Positions 1 to 8,371 of a stretch of DNA of 64,000 bases are shown piece by piece; position 1 is the stretch's first letter, and every line of letters starts with the position of its first letter. The position numbers and the translations under genes were made by a program. The notes beneath the pieces are model-generated. The model did no database searches, was not told the DNA's origin, and saw nothing but the letters and a program-made list of their open reading frames with translations. The stretch lies in contig CANMKS010000001.1 in NCBI GenBank assembly GCA_947498645.1, forward strand, positions 1,464,032-1,528,031, in the 5' to 3' direction. This DNA comes from an uncultured Paracoccaceae bacterium. Lineage in GTDB: Bacteria > Pseudomonadota > Alphaproteobacteria > Rhodobacterales > Rhodobacteraceae.

Positions 1-2
1 CT

Positions 3-305
3 TTGGTGGCGCGGCATCTGCTGGCGCAGGGGCCGATGTCGCAGGCTGACCTTGAACAGGCTGTCGCACAATCAATCATCACCTTGAATGACAAGCAACT
101 GCCGTACCCCCGCCGTAAACCGGATGAGTTGGTGGCTGACGCCGTGATGCGTCTGACAGACCGAGGGGTAATCACAAATGTCGGTGACAAGCTGACTGTG
201 ACAGAACCGGGTGGTCCCGTTTTGCGTTTCTATGCAAACTCGATTGCCCATCATTTTAGTGCAACTGCAGCGATGGAGGATAAACTTTCTGCAGTTGCAG
301 AGTAA
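3..305 (+). CDS. C-terminal fragment, probable glycerol-3-phosphate acyltransferase (PlsB-like)
   Basis: The frame is already open at the left edge of the window and ends at TAA 303-305, so only the last ~100 residues are visible and the real start lies outside. The segment LRFYANSIAHHF near the end resembles the C-terminal helices of PlsB-type glycerol-3-phosphate acyltransferases, which acylate the sn-1 position in phospholipid synthesis. The catalytic domain is not in view, so the call rests on this one motif. It is followed after about 120 bases by ccr on the same strand. An unrelated C-terminal domain cannot be excluded. Confidence 0.5.
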   Translation: MVARHLLAQGPMSQADLEQAVAQSIITLNDKQLPYPRRKPDELVADAVMRLTDRGVITNVGDKLTVTEPGGPVLRFYANSIAHHFSATAAMEDKLSAVAE

Positions 306-425
306 TTTAATTTCAATAGTGGTCCAAAATATGTTGCAAAGTTACCCTTTCGTCCGATATCCAGTCTGCGACGCCGCCGATTCTGCGGTGCGGCAATGCA
401 ACGGACCGATGTGATGGAGACTGAA

Positions 426-1718
426 ATGGCCCTAGAAGAATCTGCCCTCGGGGCAACCTACAATGCCCCGCAAAAAGATCTGTATGAGGTGGGTGAAATG
501 CCGCCCCTTGGCCACGTCCCTGCCGAAATGCATGCATGGACCATCCGTCGTGAGCGTCATGGTGAGCCAGAGCAGGCCTTTCAGCAGGAAGTTGTGAAAT
601 GTCCGCAGCCTGACAGTCATGAGGTGCTGGTTCTGGTGATGGCGGCTGGCGTGAACTATAATGGCGTCTGGGCCGGTCTTGGTCAGCCGATCAGCCCCTT
701 TGACGTGCATAAAGCAGAATACCATATTGCCGGTTCCGACGCCGCGGGCATCGTCTGGGCGGTTGGGGACAAGGTCAAACGCTGGAAGGTTGGTGACGAG
801 GTTGTCATCCACTGCAACCAAGACGACGGCGACGATGAACACTGCAACGGCGGCGACCCGATGTTTTCGGAAAGCCAGCGGATCTGGGGCTATGAGACGC
901 CCGATGGGTCATTCGCGCAGTTCACCTGCGTGCAGTCGCAGCAACTGATGCCCCGCCCACGGCATCTGACCTGGGAAGAAAGCGCTTGCTATACGCTCAC
1001 TCTGGCGACCGCTTATCGGATGCTGTTCGGTCACGAACCGCATGACCTCAAGCCCGGGCAGAACGTGCTCGTTTGGGGGGCGTCCGGTGGTCTGGGGTCT
1101 TATGCGATCCAATTGATCAATACGGTCGGTGCAAATGCGATTGGCGTGATCAGTGACGAAAGCAAGCGCGAGTTTGTGATGTCGCTGGGCGCAAAGGGCG
1201 TTATCAACCGCAATGATTTCAGTTGCTGGGGTCAGCTGCCCACGGTCAATACGCCCGAATATAACACGTGGCTCAAAGAAGCGCGCAAGTTTGGCAAGGC
1301 GATCTGGGAGATTACCGGCAAGGGCGTGAACGTCGATATGGTGTTTGAACACCCCGGTGAAGCGACGTTTCCTGTGTCATCGCTCGTCTGCAAGAAGGGT
1401 GGCATGGTCGTGATCTGTGCTGGCACCAGCGGGTTCAACTGCACCTTTGATGTGCGTTACATGTGGATGCACCAAAAGCGTTTGCAGGGCAGCCATTTTG
1501 CCCACCTCAAGCAGGCGAGTGCTGCCAACAACCTGATGGTTGAACGGCGTCTGGACCCTTGCATGTCTGAATGCTTTGATTGGGCCGAAATCCCTGCCGC
1601 GCACACCAAGATGCGCCGCAATGAGCATAAGCCCGGCAATATGTCCGTGCTGGTTCAAGCGCCCACGATGGGTCTGCGCACCTTTGATGAAACGGTGATC
1701 GCCTCACAAGATCGCTGA
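426..1718 (+). CDS. ccr: Crotonyl-CoA carboxylase/reductase
   Basis: This 430-residue zinc-independent MDR-family enzyme reductively carboxylates crotonyl-CoA to ethylmalonyl-CoA with NADPH and CO2. It is the signature reaction of the ethylmalonyl-CoA pathway for acetate assimilation. The N-terminal part carries LYEVGEMPPLGHVP and GVNYNGVWAGLG; the nucleotide-binding motif VWGASGGLGSYAIQL follows near residue 220, and the C-terminal part has FDVRYMWMHQKRLQGSHF. All match my memory of the Rhodobacter sphaeroides enzyme almost residue for residue, at normal length. The frame is open 10 codons further upstream, but I chose the ATG at 426 because a GGAGA Shine-Dalgarno lies at 416-420 and homologues begin with MAL. 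A terminator follows at 1743-1775, so ccr probably ends its transcript. Confidence 0.97.
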   Translation: MALEESALGATYNAPQKDLYEVGEMPPLGHVPAEMHAWTIRRERHGEPEQAFQQEVVKCPQPDSHEVLVLVMAAGVNYNGVWAGLGQPISPFDVHKAEYHIAGSDAAGIVWAVGDKVKRWKVGDEVVIHCNQDDGDDEHCNGGDPMFSESQRIWGYETPDGSFAQFTCVQSQQLMPRPRHLTWEESACYTLTLATAYRMLFGHEPHDLKPGQNVLVWGASGGLGSYAIQLINTVGANAIGVISDESKREFVMSLGAKGVINRNDFSCWGQLPTVNTPEYNTWLKEARKFGKAIWEITGKGVNVDMVFEHPGEATFPVSSLVCKKGGMVVICAGTSGFNCTFDVRYMWMHQKRLQGSHFAHLKQASAANNLMVERRLDPCMSECFDWAEIPAAHTKMRRNEHKPGNMSVLVQAPTMGLRTFDETVIASQDR

Positions 1719-1742
1719 GCCATATCAAGAGATTCCCAAGCT

Positions 1743-1775
1743 GGGGCGTTGTCAGACATGGCGGCGCCCTTTTTT
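1743..1775 (+). terminator. Rho-independent terminator after ccr
   Basis: GGGGCG at 1743-1748 pairs with CGCCCT at 1765-1770 (one G-U pair), and a run of six T follows at 1770-1775. It lies 25 bases after the ccr stop and before the next gene at 1883, which fits termination of the ccr transcript. The loop is long (16 bases), which lowers certainty. Confidence 0.6.
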
Positions 1776-1882
1776 GTCGATGGTTCTGACAATTCATCCT
1801 CCACCCAAAGATATTTGGCAAACTCGACAATACAGCTTAAGGTTGTTAAGCATTCGTTAATCATTCCTCGCGAGGTTGCCTT

Positions 1883-2089
1883 ATGGGACAGGATTGGATC
1901 ATCGACGTTCTGGCGGACCTGCGATCATTTGCGCGCCAAAATGATATGCCGCTGCTGGGCGAACAGTTGGAAGAAGCGGCTCTTGTTGCGTCGGTTGAAA
2001 TCGCATCGCGCGTTGATGTGACGCAACAGGCGATTGCGGGCGATGTGGGCGAGGCGCCGCATTTCCCACCAGAGCCTGACATCGGCTAA
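1883..2089 (+). CDS. Small conserved hypothetical protein
   Basis: This 68-residue, acidic, probably helical protein starts MGQDWIIDVLADLRSFA. It has no signal peptide, membrane segment or cysteine, so it is likely cytoplasmic. An ATG with a GAGG about 8 bases upstream supports the start. I have an impression of similar short proteins after ccr in other Rhodobacterales but cannot name a family. It has its own short upstream region after the ccr terminator and precedes a helicase gene on the same strand by 61 bases. Function unknown. Confidence 0.65.
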   Translation: MGQDWIIDVLADLRSFARQNDMPLLGEQLEEAALVASVEIASRVDVTQQAIAGDVGEAPHFPPEPDIG

Positions 2090-2150
2090 AGCGCGTTGGC
2101 TGCACCCAATTGGGCTGGCAGCGCCGCGGGCCACCCGATAGTGTTCAGCC

Positions 2151-3677
2151 ATGAACGCACCTCTCATCACATTTTCCGAAGATCAGGCCGAAGCCTGGGA
2201 CAACGTCGCTGTGGCGCTGCGCCAATCGGGCATTGATCTGGATGACAGCCTTCTGCAACCACCGCAGTCTGACACGACCTCTGTGCTCGCTGTCGTCGGC
2301 AAGGCCGGGTCTGGCAAGACGATGCTCCTTGCCAAGCTTTACCATGCACTTGATGACGCGGGTGTCGATGTGATTTCCGGCGATTGGGAGGGGCGCAAAC
2401 GCAAGGACCGCCGCACCTTGGCTATCCTCGCCCCGACCAACAAGGCGGCCAGCGTTCTGCGCAACCATGGCGTGCCCGCCACAACGATCCACCGTATTCT
2501 TTATACACCGGTCTATGACCCGGAATACGAAAAGGTGGCCGAATGGCTGGCCGGACAAGGCGAGAAACCCGAGATTGAAGGGCTGACCGAGGTTGCGCTT
2601 GATCGCGCATTTGCGTCCTATCAGATCAATAAGTCTGTGCCCGCTGCCCTGGCCGCCGCGGGGCTGCGCGGCAGTGATTTCATCACCGGCTGGAAGCGCC
2701 GTGAAGAGGCGCTGGATATCGGCTTTGTCGATGAAAGCTCCATGCTGGATGAAAAGCAGTTTGAAGACCTCAAAGAGATTTTTCCAACGCTGCTATTATT
2801 TGGTGATCCCGCACAGCTGCCACCGGTCCAATCGTCGGGCGGGATGGTGTTTGAGACTTTGCCGGAAAAGCGTGTTCTCACGCTCAATCGCATTCACCGG
2901 CAGGACGCGGGAAACCCGATCCTTGATCTGGCACATGCGCTGGCCGATCCGCAGCTGGATTTCTATGGCTTTGAGCGGATGGTCGAAGACGCCGCCAAAA
3001 CCGACGAACGTGTCGTAATGGCCCAAAGGGTTGAGGCTGATCTGATGGCCCGGTCGCCATGTCTGGTCTGGCGCAACGCGACCCGCATCCGCCTGATCCA
3101 CGCCTTTCGCGCCGCCTTTGACGCGCCGGGCGATGAGCTGTTGGCGGGTGAACCGCTGATTTGTGATGGCATTGAACTACCGCTGAAGCATCGCAAAAAG
3201 CGACTTGATTTGGAGGCGCGGGGCCTGATCAAGGGCGCACAGGTCATCTACCTTGGACCGGGCCGTAAACCGGGGTTTTCGCGGTTGCATGTGATGGGTG
3301 CGGAGGACCCGCAGGTCAGTGCTGCCAGCATCGTGAAGATTGAACAGGAAGGAGATGAAGAACCCTTCATCCCCTTTGCTGCCCGCATGGGCGCGACCTT
3401 CCTGCACGGCGCGGCGGTGACCATCCATAAGGCGCAGGGTTCGCAGTGGGACACGGTGCAGGTGTTCGCCCCTGACATCTATGCAGCCTCGCGGATGGGC
3501 CGGGTTGAGGCCGGTCAACCGCTTTGGAAACGTCTGGCCTATGTGGCGATCACGCGCGCCGAAACCCAGCTGCGCTGGGTGGTTCGCAACCGCCTCGCGC
3601 GTCCGTCAGGTGTTCTGCGCGTTGATGATTTGGAGGTCCCGGCGGCGCCTTTGGAATTGAAGAGTGAAGAGATATGA
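2151..3677 (+). CDS. RecD-like ATP-dependent DNA helicase (AAA/UvrD_C_2 family)
   Basis: This 508-residue superfamily 1 helicase has a Walker A at about residues 49-57 (GKAGSGKT), a second motif ILAPTNKAA, a Walker B with DESSMLD near 198, the LFGDPAQLPPV motif III, and the C-terminal UvrD-like motif VTIHKAQGSQWD near 430. This organisation is that of RecD/TraA-like or Dda-like 5'-3' DNA helicases, not the full RecBCD alpha subunit. No RecB or RecC neighbour is visible, so it probably acts alone in repair or replication. Its stop overlaps the ATG of the next gene (ATGA), implying translational coupling to a short-chain dehydrogenase, an odd pairing. No clear Shine-Dalgarno precedes the ATG at 2151. 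Confidence 0.85.
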   Translation: MNAPLITFSEDQAEAWDNVAVALRQSGIDLDDSLLQPPQSDTTSVLAVVGKAGSGKTMLLAKLYHALDDAGVDVISGDWEGRKRKDRRTLAILAPTNKAASVLRNHGVPATTIHRILYTPVYDPEYEKVAEWLAGQGEKPEIEGLTEVALDRAFASYQINKSVPAALAAAGLRGSDFITGWKRREEALDIGFVDESSMLDEKQFEDLKEIFPTLLLFGDPAQLPPVQSSGGMVFETLPEKRVLTLNRIHRQDAGNPILDLAHALADPQLDFYGFERMVEDAAKTDERVVMAQRVEADLMARSPCLVWRNATRIRLIHAFRAAFDAPGDELLAGEPLICDGIELPLKHRKKRLDLEARGLIKGAQVIYLGPGRKPGFSRLHVMGAEDPQVSAASIVKIEQEGDEEPFIPFAARMGATFLHGAAVTIHKAQGSQWDTVQVFAPDIYAASRMGRVEAGQPLWKRLAYVAITRAETQLRWVVRNRLARPSGVLRVDDLEVPAAPLELKSEEI

Positions 3678-4384
3678 AATCAATCATTGTTACAGGCGCG
3701 AGCAGCGGAATTGGCCGTGAAACGGCAGAGTATTTTCTGGCGCAGGGCTGGCGTGTGGGATTGATTGCCCGACGCGCGGATGTGCTTGCCCAGATTGACC
3801 ATCCCAATGCGGTGCGCATGTCTTGCGATGTGACGGAGGCGGCGGCGGTGGATGCAGCTTTCGTGGATTTTGGCCATCTCGATGTTCTGTTCAACAACGC
3901 AGGCATGTTTGGCCCGCAAGCGACGATTGATGAAATCGCGCTGGATGACTGGAAGCAGGTTGTCGATGTCAACCTGACGGGCATGTTCCTTTGTGCCCGA
4001 GCCGCGTTTCGCCAGATGCGCAGGCAGACGCCGCAAGGTGGGCGGATCATCAACAACGGGTCGATCTCTGCGCATACACCACGCGAAGGTTCGGTCTGCT
4101 ATACCACCACGAAACATGGGGTCAGCGGGCTGACTAAGACGCTGACAGTGGATGGGCGCGCCTTCAACATTGCCTGCGGGCAGATTGATATTGGCAATGC
4201 GCGGACGGATCTTGTCACCAATCTGGAAAAGACCCGCGCTGCCCAAGGGTTAGATCCGCTGCCCAGTATGGATGTGGTCGATGTGGCGCGATCAGTGTTC
4301 CACATGGCGTCATTGCCAGCAGAAGCCAATGTGCAAACGATGATGGTGATGGCATCCAAGATGCCGCATATCGGGCGCGGTTAG
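3674..4384 (+). CDS. SDR-family oxidoreductase
   Basis: A classical 236-residue short-chain dehydrogenase/reductase. TGASSGIGRE near residue 7 is the Rossmann glycine motif for NAD(P), NNAG follows near residue 75, and the catalytic Ser and YTTTK (YxxxK) lie at about 135-152. The substrate cannot be read from the sequence. The ATG overlaps the helicase stop, so the two are probably co-translated. The gene ends tail-to-tail with the TIGR02186 gene on the other strand, sharing bases 4381-4384. Confidence 0.9.
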   Translation: MKSIIVTGASSGIGRETAEYFLAQGWRVGLIARRADVLAQIDHPNAVRMSCDVTEAAAVDAAFVDFGHLDVLFNNAGMFGPQATIDEIALDDWKQVVDVNLTGMFLCARAAFRQMRRQTPQGGRIINNGSISAHTPREGSVCYTTTKHGVSGLTKTLTVDGRAFNIACGQIDIGNARTDLVTNLEKTRAAQGLDPLPSMDVVDVARSVFHMASLPAEANVQTMMVMASKMPHIGRG

Positions 4385-5130
4385 CGCCGGAACAGCGTGA
4401 AGACAGCAGAAGCGCCCCAACCGGCAGCAATGGCGATGGACAGCGACATCAGCCCGTACCAGAAGGCGTGTTCATGGGCGAGGTTATAGAGCCAGCGTTC
4501 CAGCCCAACCTTTTTTACCGGGATCGTTGTGGCATAAAAATCGACAATCTGCTTATCGCGGGTCAGGTAAATCTCGGCTTTGTAGTCACCTTCGGTCAGG
4601 TTGGCAGGCAGCGGGATGAGGGTGCGGAAAAGTGCTTCTTCTTCAACCCAAACCCCCTCTGGCAACGTCTGATACAGGCCTTGTCCGGCGCGGATGCGGA
4701 TCAACGCCTGCGTAAATCGTTCGGCACCTTCGACGGTTGACCCAACCGACCGGATCGCGCGTTGGGTGCTGATGCGTGTATTCAGGTCTTCGGTAAAGGT
4801 CAGGATCTCTTGGAGCGGGCGGTTTGTTGCAACAGCATAAAAGGTTGGTGCCACGTCCACTTCGACGGATTCAGTATTGACCCAAATGCCAAAACGGCGG
4901 TCCTTCTTGCGCACGACCACAGGGTGGTCGGGTCCGGCGACGGTGACAATCACCCCCAGGTCGCCCTCAATCGGTGTTGAATCGTCACGTTTGATCGCGC
5001 CAAAGATCAAGATCTCAGAGCCTTCGAAGGTCGCGGTGATTGCCACCTCGTCACGGCTGAGGCCAAGCACGATTTCTTCGGCCTTGGCAGGCATGGCGAG
5101 GACCATGAGAAGTGCAAGAAGGCGGATCAT
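4381..5130 (-). CDS. TIGR02186-family membrane-anchored protein
   Basis: A 249-residue protein with an N-terminal signal peptide cleaved probably after AMPAKA, a beta-rich periplasmic body, and one C-terminal membrane segment (AFWYGLMSLSIAIAAGWG) ending in a short basic tail. It matches my memory of TIGR02186, an uncharacterised alphaproteobacterial family usually encoded next to a TauE/SafE exporter, as here. Its ATG overlaps the exporter stop by 4 bases, so the two are coupled. A periplasmic accessory role for the exporter is inference from context. Confidence 0.8.
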   Translation of the reverse strand: MIRLLALLMVLAMPAKAEEIVLGLSRDEVAITATFEGSEILIFGAIKRDDSTPIEGDLGVIVTVAGPDHPVVVRKKDRRFGIWVNTESVEVDVAPTFYAVATNRPLQEILTFTEDLNTRISTQRAIRSVGSTVEGAERFTQALIRIRAGQGLYQTLPEGVWVEEEALFRTLIPLPANLTEGDYKAEIYLTRDKQIVDFYATTIPVKKVGLERWLYNLAHEHAFWYGLMSLSIAIAAGWGASAVFTLFRR

Positions 5131-6050
5131 GAGTGCCCCCCTGTGCCAAGCGAATAGAACTCGCTTGGCGTCACCAATAGATCAAAGGCGAGTTTACCAC
5201 ATACCGCCAGAACCATGATCGCCAGCCAGATGCGCAATTGTTCTGCCTTCATCCTGACGCCGATCCGCGTGCCGATTTGGGCACCAACAACACCGCCGAT
5301 CAGCAAGAGCACCGCCAGAACCACATCAACCGTAAAGTTGGTGGTCGCGTGCAGCATTGTGGTGAAGGCTGTCACAAAGATAATCTGAAACAACGAGGTG
5401 CCGACAACCACCTTGGTGGGCATGCCAAGCAGATAGATCATCGCAGGCACCATGATGAAACCGCCGCCAACACCCATGATGGCCGCCAGCACACCAACAA
5501 GCACACCCACCAACAAAGGTGGAATGACAGAGATATAAAGCCCCGAGACCCGGAATTTCATTTTGAAGGGCAGGTTGTGAACCCAATTGTGCTTGCGCCG
5601 CTTGGGGATGCTCACACCGCCGCTTTTGCTGGCCTGACGGATTGCCTTGAGGCTTTCCAAGAACATCAGCGTGCCGATCATGCCAAGAAAGACGACATAG
5701 CAAAGCTGCACCAAAAGTTCGACCTGACCCAATGATTTAAGGTAGTTGAACAGGATTATGCCAAGCCCGGAACCGATCAGGCCACCTATCAACAGCACCG
5801 TCCCCATTCGGAGATCCACCGTCTTTCGTTTCAGGTGTGCAAGCACGCCGGAGAAAGATGATGCGACGATTTGATTCGCCTCTGTTGCGACTGCCACAGC
5901 AGGTGGAATGCCGATAAAGAACAACAGAGGCGTCATCAGGAAGCCGCCACCAACACCAAACATGCCTGACAAAATGCCCACAATTCCGCCCAGTCCAAGT
6001 AAAAGGAAGGCGTTCACCGAAACCTCGGCGATAGGAAGATAAATCTGCAT
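5127..6050 (-). CDS. TauE/SafE-family sulfite/sulfonate exporter permease
   Basis: A 307-residue polytopic inner-membrane protein with two repeated halves. Each contains the family hallmark, GMFGVGGGFLMTPLL near the start and AAIMGVGGGFIMVPAM in the second half, with about eight hydrophobic spans in total. The family exports sulfite or organosulfur anions. The frame stays open upstream to a TTG, but I placed the start at the ATG at 6050 because homologues I recall begin MQIYLP and the extra 21 residues are hydrophilic. It is first in a two-gene unit with the TIGR02186 gene. Two small perfect hairpins lie just upstream. Confidence 0.88.
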   Translation of the reverse strand: MQIYLPIAEVSVNAFLLLGLGGIVGILSGMFGVGGGFLMTPLLFFIGIPPAVAVATEANQIVASSFSGVLAHLKRKTVDLRMGTVLLIGGLIGSGLGIILFNYLKSLGQVELLVQLCYVVFLGMIGTLMFLESLKAIRQASKSGGVSIPKRRKHNWVHNLPFKMKFRVSGLYISVIPPLLVGVLVGVLAAIMGVGGGFIMVPAMIYLLGMPTKVVVGTSLFQIIFVTAFTTMLHATTNFTVDVVLAVLLLIGGVVGAQIGTRIGVRMKAEQLRIWLAIMVLAVCGKLAFDLLVTPSEFYSLGTGGHS

Positions 6051-6082
6051 GAACTGATCCGGGGCGCTTGTGCCACTGGGAG

Positions 6083-6147
6083 GCAACAAAAACCTTTGTT
6101 GCGCGTCTGTCAAATGGTGTCGGACGATTCATGCTGCTATTGCAGCA
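6083..6147. repeat. Two tandem perfect hairpins between the nucleoside operon and the tauE-like gene
   Basis: GCAACAAA (6083-6090) and TTTGTTGC (6095-6102) form an 8-bp perfect inverted repeat with a 4-base loop. TGCTGC (6132-6137) and GCAGCA (6142-6147) form a second one with 6 bp. Neither is followed by a T-run on either strand, so they are not standard terminators. They could be operators for the tauE-like gene or mRNA 3'-end structures of the upstream operon. Confidence 0.55.
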
Positions 6148-6186
6148 ATTCCGCCACGTGGACTTACCGGTGGAGCAGGATTGGAC

Positions 6187-6993
6187 CTATCGGAGGCCGC
6201 AAAGATATCCGCGCAGAACTTTCTCAAGTTTGGCGGCGCCAACGGGCGCCATTGCCTTGGTGTGTTCATGACTGATCGCTTCGTCGCTCATCCCGGCGGC
6301 CATATTGGTGATGGTCGAGATGGCGGCGGCCTTGAGACCAAGGAAACGCGCAAGGATCACCTCGGGCACGGTCGACATGCCAACGGCATCGGCACCCAGC
6401 ATTTTGATTGCTTTGATTTCGGCGGGGGTTTCAAAGGACGGGCCGGAATACCATGCGTAGACACCATCGGCCATCTCGACCTTGGCGGCAGCAGCGGCGG
6501 CGCGCAGGTCTTTGCGGATGTCCGGGTCATAGGCATCCTTCATTGGCACAAACCGCGCATCTGTCGGTTCCCCGATCAACGGGTTCAGGCCAGAAAAGTT
6601 GATATGATCCGACAGGCACATGATCGACCCGGTTGGCATGTCGTCGCGCATGGACCCTGCCGCGTTGGTCGCGATCATCATATCGGCCCCCAACGCCCTA
6701 AGCACTTCCAATGGGAGCCGCATCGCATCGCCACGACCGCTTTCGTAATAGTGTGCCCGACCACCAAAGACGGCCACACGCACGCCTTCAAGATCACCGA
6801 TCAAAAGGTTGGGGTTGTGGCCGGATACGCCCGCATGGGGAAAGCCAGGCAGGTCACCATAGGGGATCGCCACACCGTCCACTTCGTCCGCGATATGCCC
6901 AAGGCCAGAGCCAAGGATCAGACCAAGGCGCACTGGTGCATCACCGGCCGCACCTTTGATCTGGGCGGCAAGCGCCTCAGCGTTCTTTGACAT
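6187..6993 (-). CDS. Purine nucleoside phosphorylase
   Basis: A 268-residue trimeric-type (class II) purine nucleoside phosphorylase, which splits inosine or guanosine with phosphate to base and ribose-1-phosphate. GLILGSGLGHIAD is the phosphate-binding motif, GRAHYYESG the conserved His segment, and ATNAAGSM with GPSFETPAEIKA form the purine site. The ATG at 6993 gives the normal length; 17 further codons are open upstream but lie inside the preceding permease gene. It overlaps that permease by 17 bases and is last in the nucleoside ABC operon, so imported nucleosides meet their first catabolic enzyme from the same transcript. Confidence 0.93.
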   Translation of the reverse strand: MSKNAEALAAQIKGAAGDAPVRLGLILGSGLGHIADEVDGVAIPYGDLPGFPHAGVSGHNPNLLIGDLEGVRVAVFGGRAHYYESGRGDAMRLPLEVLRALGADMMIATNAAGSMRDDMPTGSIMCLSDHINFSGLNPLIGEPTDARFVPMKDAYDPDIRKDLRAAAAAAKVEMADGVYAWYSGPSFETPAEIKAIKMLGADAVGMSTVPEVILARFLGLKAAAISTITNMAAGMSDEAISHEHTKAMAPVGAAKLEKVLRGYLCGLR

Positions 6994-7945
6994 AGGGCTC
7001 GCCCCCTGCGCGTGGCGGGATTGCCTTGCCGACGAAACCGGCAAGGATCACCACGGTCAGGATATAGGGCAGCACGTCAAGGAATTGACCGTTCACCTGG
7101 AAGCTGAGCACACGCTCGATCACATCGGGGCGCAGCGACATCGCTTGCAGGAAGCCAAACAGCAGGCAGGCATAAAGCGCATACCAGGGCCGCCATTTGG
7201 CAAAGATCAGTGCGGCCAGCGCGATAAAGCCGCGACCAGCACTCATGTCTTTGACAAAACCAGCCTGTAGCGCTGTGGCGAGATAGGCTCCGGCGATACC
7301 GCAAAGGACACCGCAAATGCCAACAGCGGCAAAGCGCAGCCAGATGACGGATACGCCTGCGGTATCAACGGCGGCTGGGTTCTCTCCTACCGCGCGCAAG
7401 CGCAAGCCAAAGCGTGTGCGGAACAGGATCCACCACGTCAGCGGCACCATCAAAAGCGCGACATAAACAAGGATCGTGTGTCCGGAAATGAGTTCATAGT
7501 AAATCGGCCCGATAACGGGCACGTTTTGCAATGCATCCGCAAAAGGCAGTTCAATGGGATTGAACCGCGCGTCACCTGTAAGCTGCGGCGTACGCCCGCC
7601 TTGGGCAAACCAGCTTTGCGCGATCACCACCGTCAGACCCGCCGCAAGGAAGTTGATAGCAACCCCCGATATCAACTGGTTCCCGCGGAACGTAATCGAG
7701 GCCAGCCCGTGCACCACGGACAGGACCATGGACGCGCCAATGCCTGCCAAAAGTCCAAGCCAGACATTGCCTGTTACCGCAGCGATGGCGGCCGATAGGA
7801 ACGCTGCCGCGAGCATTTTTCCCTCAAGCCCGATATCAAAGATACCAGCCCGCTCGGAATAGAGCCCGGCCAGACAGGCCAGAAGAAGCGGGGTCGCCAG
7901 ACGCAAGGTTGCGTCCAGCATCTGCAAGAGGGTTGCAAAGTCCAT
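6977..7945 (-). CDS. Nucleoside ABC transporter permease (NupQ/YufQ-like)
   Basis: A 322-residue inner-membrane permease with about eight hydrophobic spans. The N-terminal motif LYSERAGIFDIGLEGKML is characteristic of the second permease of BMP-dependent nucleoside importers (BPD_transp_2 family). It forms the membrane channel with the larger permease encoded at 8368-9459. The gene starts 3 bases after the stop of the 140-residue unknown protein and overlaps the phosphorylase gene downstream. Confidence 0.92.
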   Translation of the reverse strand: MDFATLLQMLDATLRLATPLLLACLAGLYSERAGIFDIGLEGKMLAAAFLSAAIAAVTGNVWLGLLAGIGASMVLSVVHGLASITFRGNQLISGVAINFLAAGLTVVIAQSWFAQGGRTPQLTGDARFNPIELPFADALQNVPVIGPIYYELISGHTILVYVALLMVPLTWWILFRTRFGLRLRAVGENPAAVDTAGVSVIWLRFAAVGICGVLCGIAGAYLATALQAGFVKDMSAGRGFIALAALIFAKWRPWYALYACLLFGFLQAMSLRPDVIERVLSFQVNGQFLDVLPYILTVVILAGFVGKAIPPRAGGEPYVKER

Positions 7946-7948
7946 GGC

Positions 7949-8371
7949 TTAAGCCGCTTTCTCCATCAGGAACGGGAAGAGGGCGAAGAAACGATCAGCC
8001 ACTTCCGGGTTGTTGCGCAATGCGGTCTCGGCCTCTGCTTGGCTGATATCAACCGCTTGTGTGCGGTCTTTGCGCAGGAAGAACTGTAGCCCAAGCATCG
8101 CGTCAAACCGCTCGTCCGTGATAAACGGATCATGCGGCACACGGGGCATTACGGATTTGCTGGGCATCAGCACGCTTGTCGGTTTTTGCAGCGACAAGAG
8201 CGCCACCAGATGCGGTGGAACCTCGCTTGCGGGTGTCTGGTCGATGACATGGTGAACCCACTGGTGGAGTTCTTCCATGGAAATCATACCTAACGCCAAA
8301 CAACTGAGCACAAAGCCCAGATCGGCGCCGGTGTCGTCTTCGACACCTATTTTGAATGGTCCTGCCATCAT
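7949..8371 (-). CDS. Unknown protein embedded in the nucleoside transporter operon
   Basis: A 140-residue soluble protein without signal peptide or membrane segment. Its ATG overlaps the stop of the large permease (ATGA) and it ends 3 bases before the second permease, so it is translated as an integral part of the operon. Two parts are visible: an N-terminal region (GFVLSCLALGMISMEELHQWV) and a C-terminal helical region with LGLQFFLRKDRTQAVDI. I recognise no domain. Position between two permease genes suggests a transporter-associated or regulatory role, which is inference only. Confidence 0.8.
   Translation of the reverse strand: MMAGPFKIGVEDDTGADLGFVLSCLALGMISMEELHQWVHHVIDQTPASEVPPHLVALLSLQKPTSVLMPSKSVMPRVPHDPFITDERFDAMLGLQFFLRKDRTQAVDISQAEAETALRNNPEVADRFFALFPFLMEKAA

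Noticed and set aside
334-361. TTGCAA/GATATC pair as a ccr promoter
   Set aside because: The spacing is acceptable but both boxes are poor matches, and no other support is visible.
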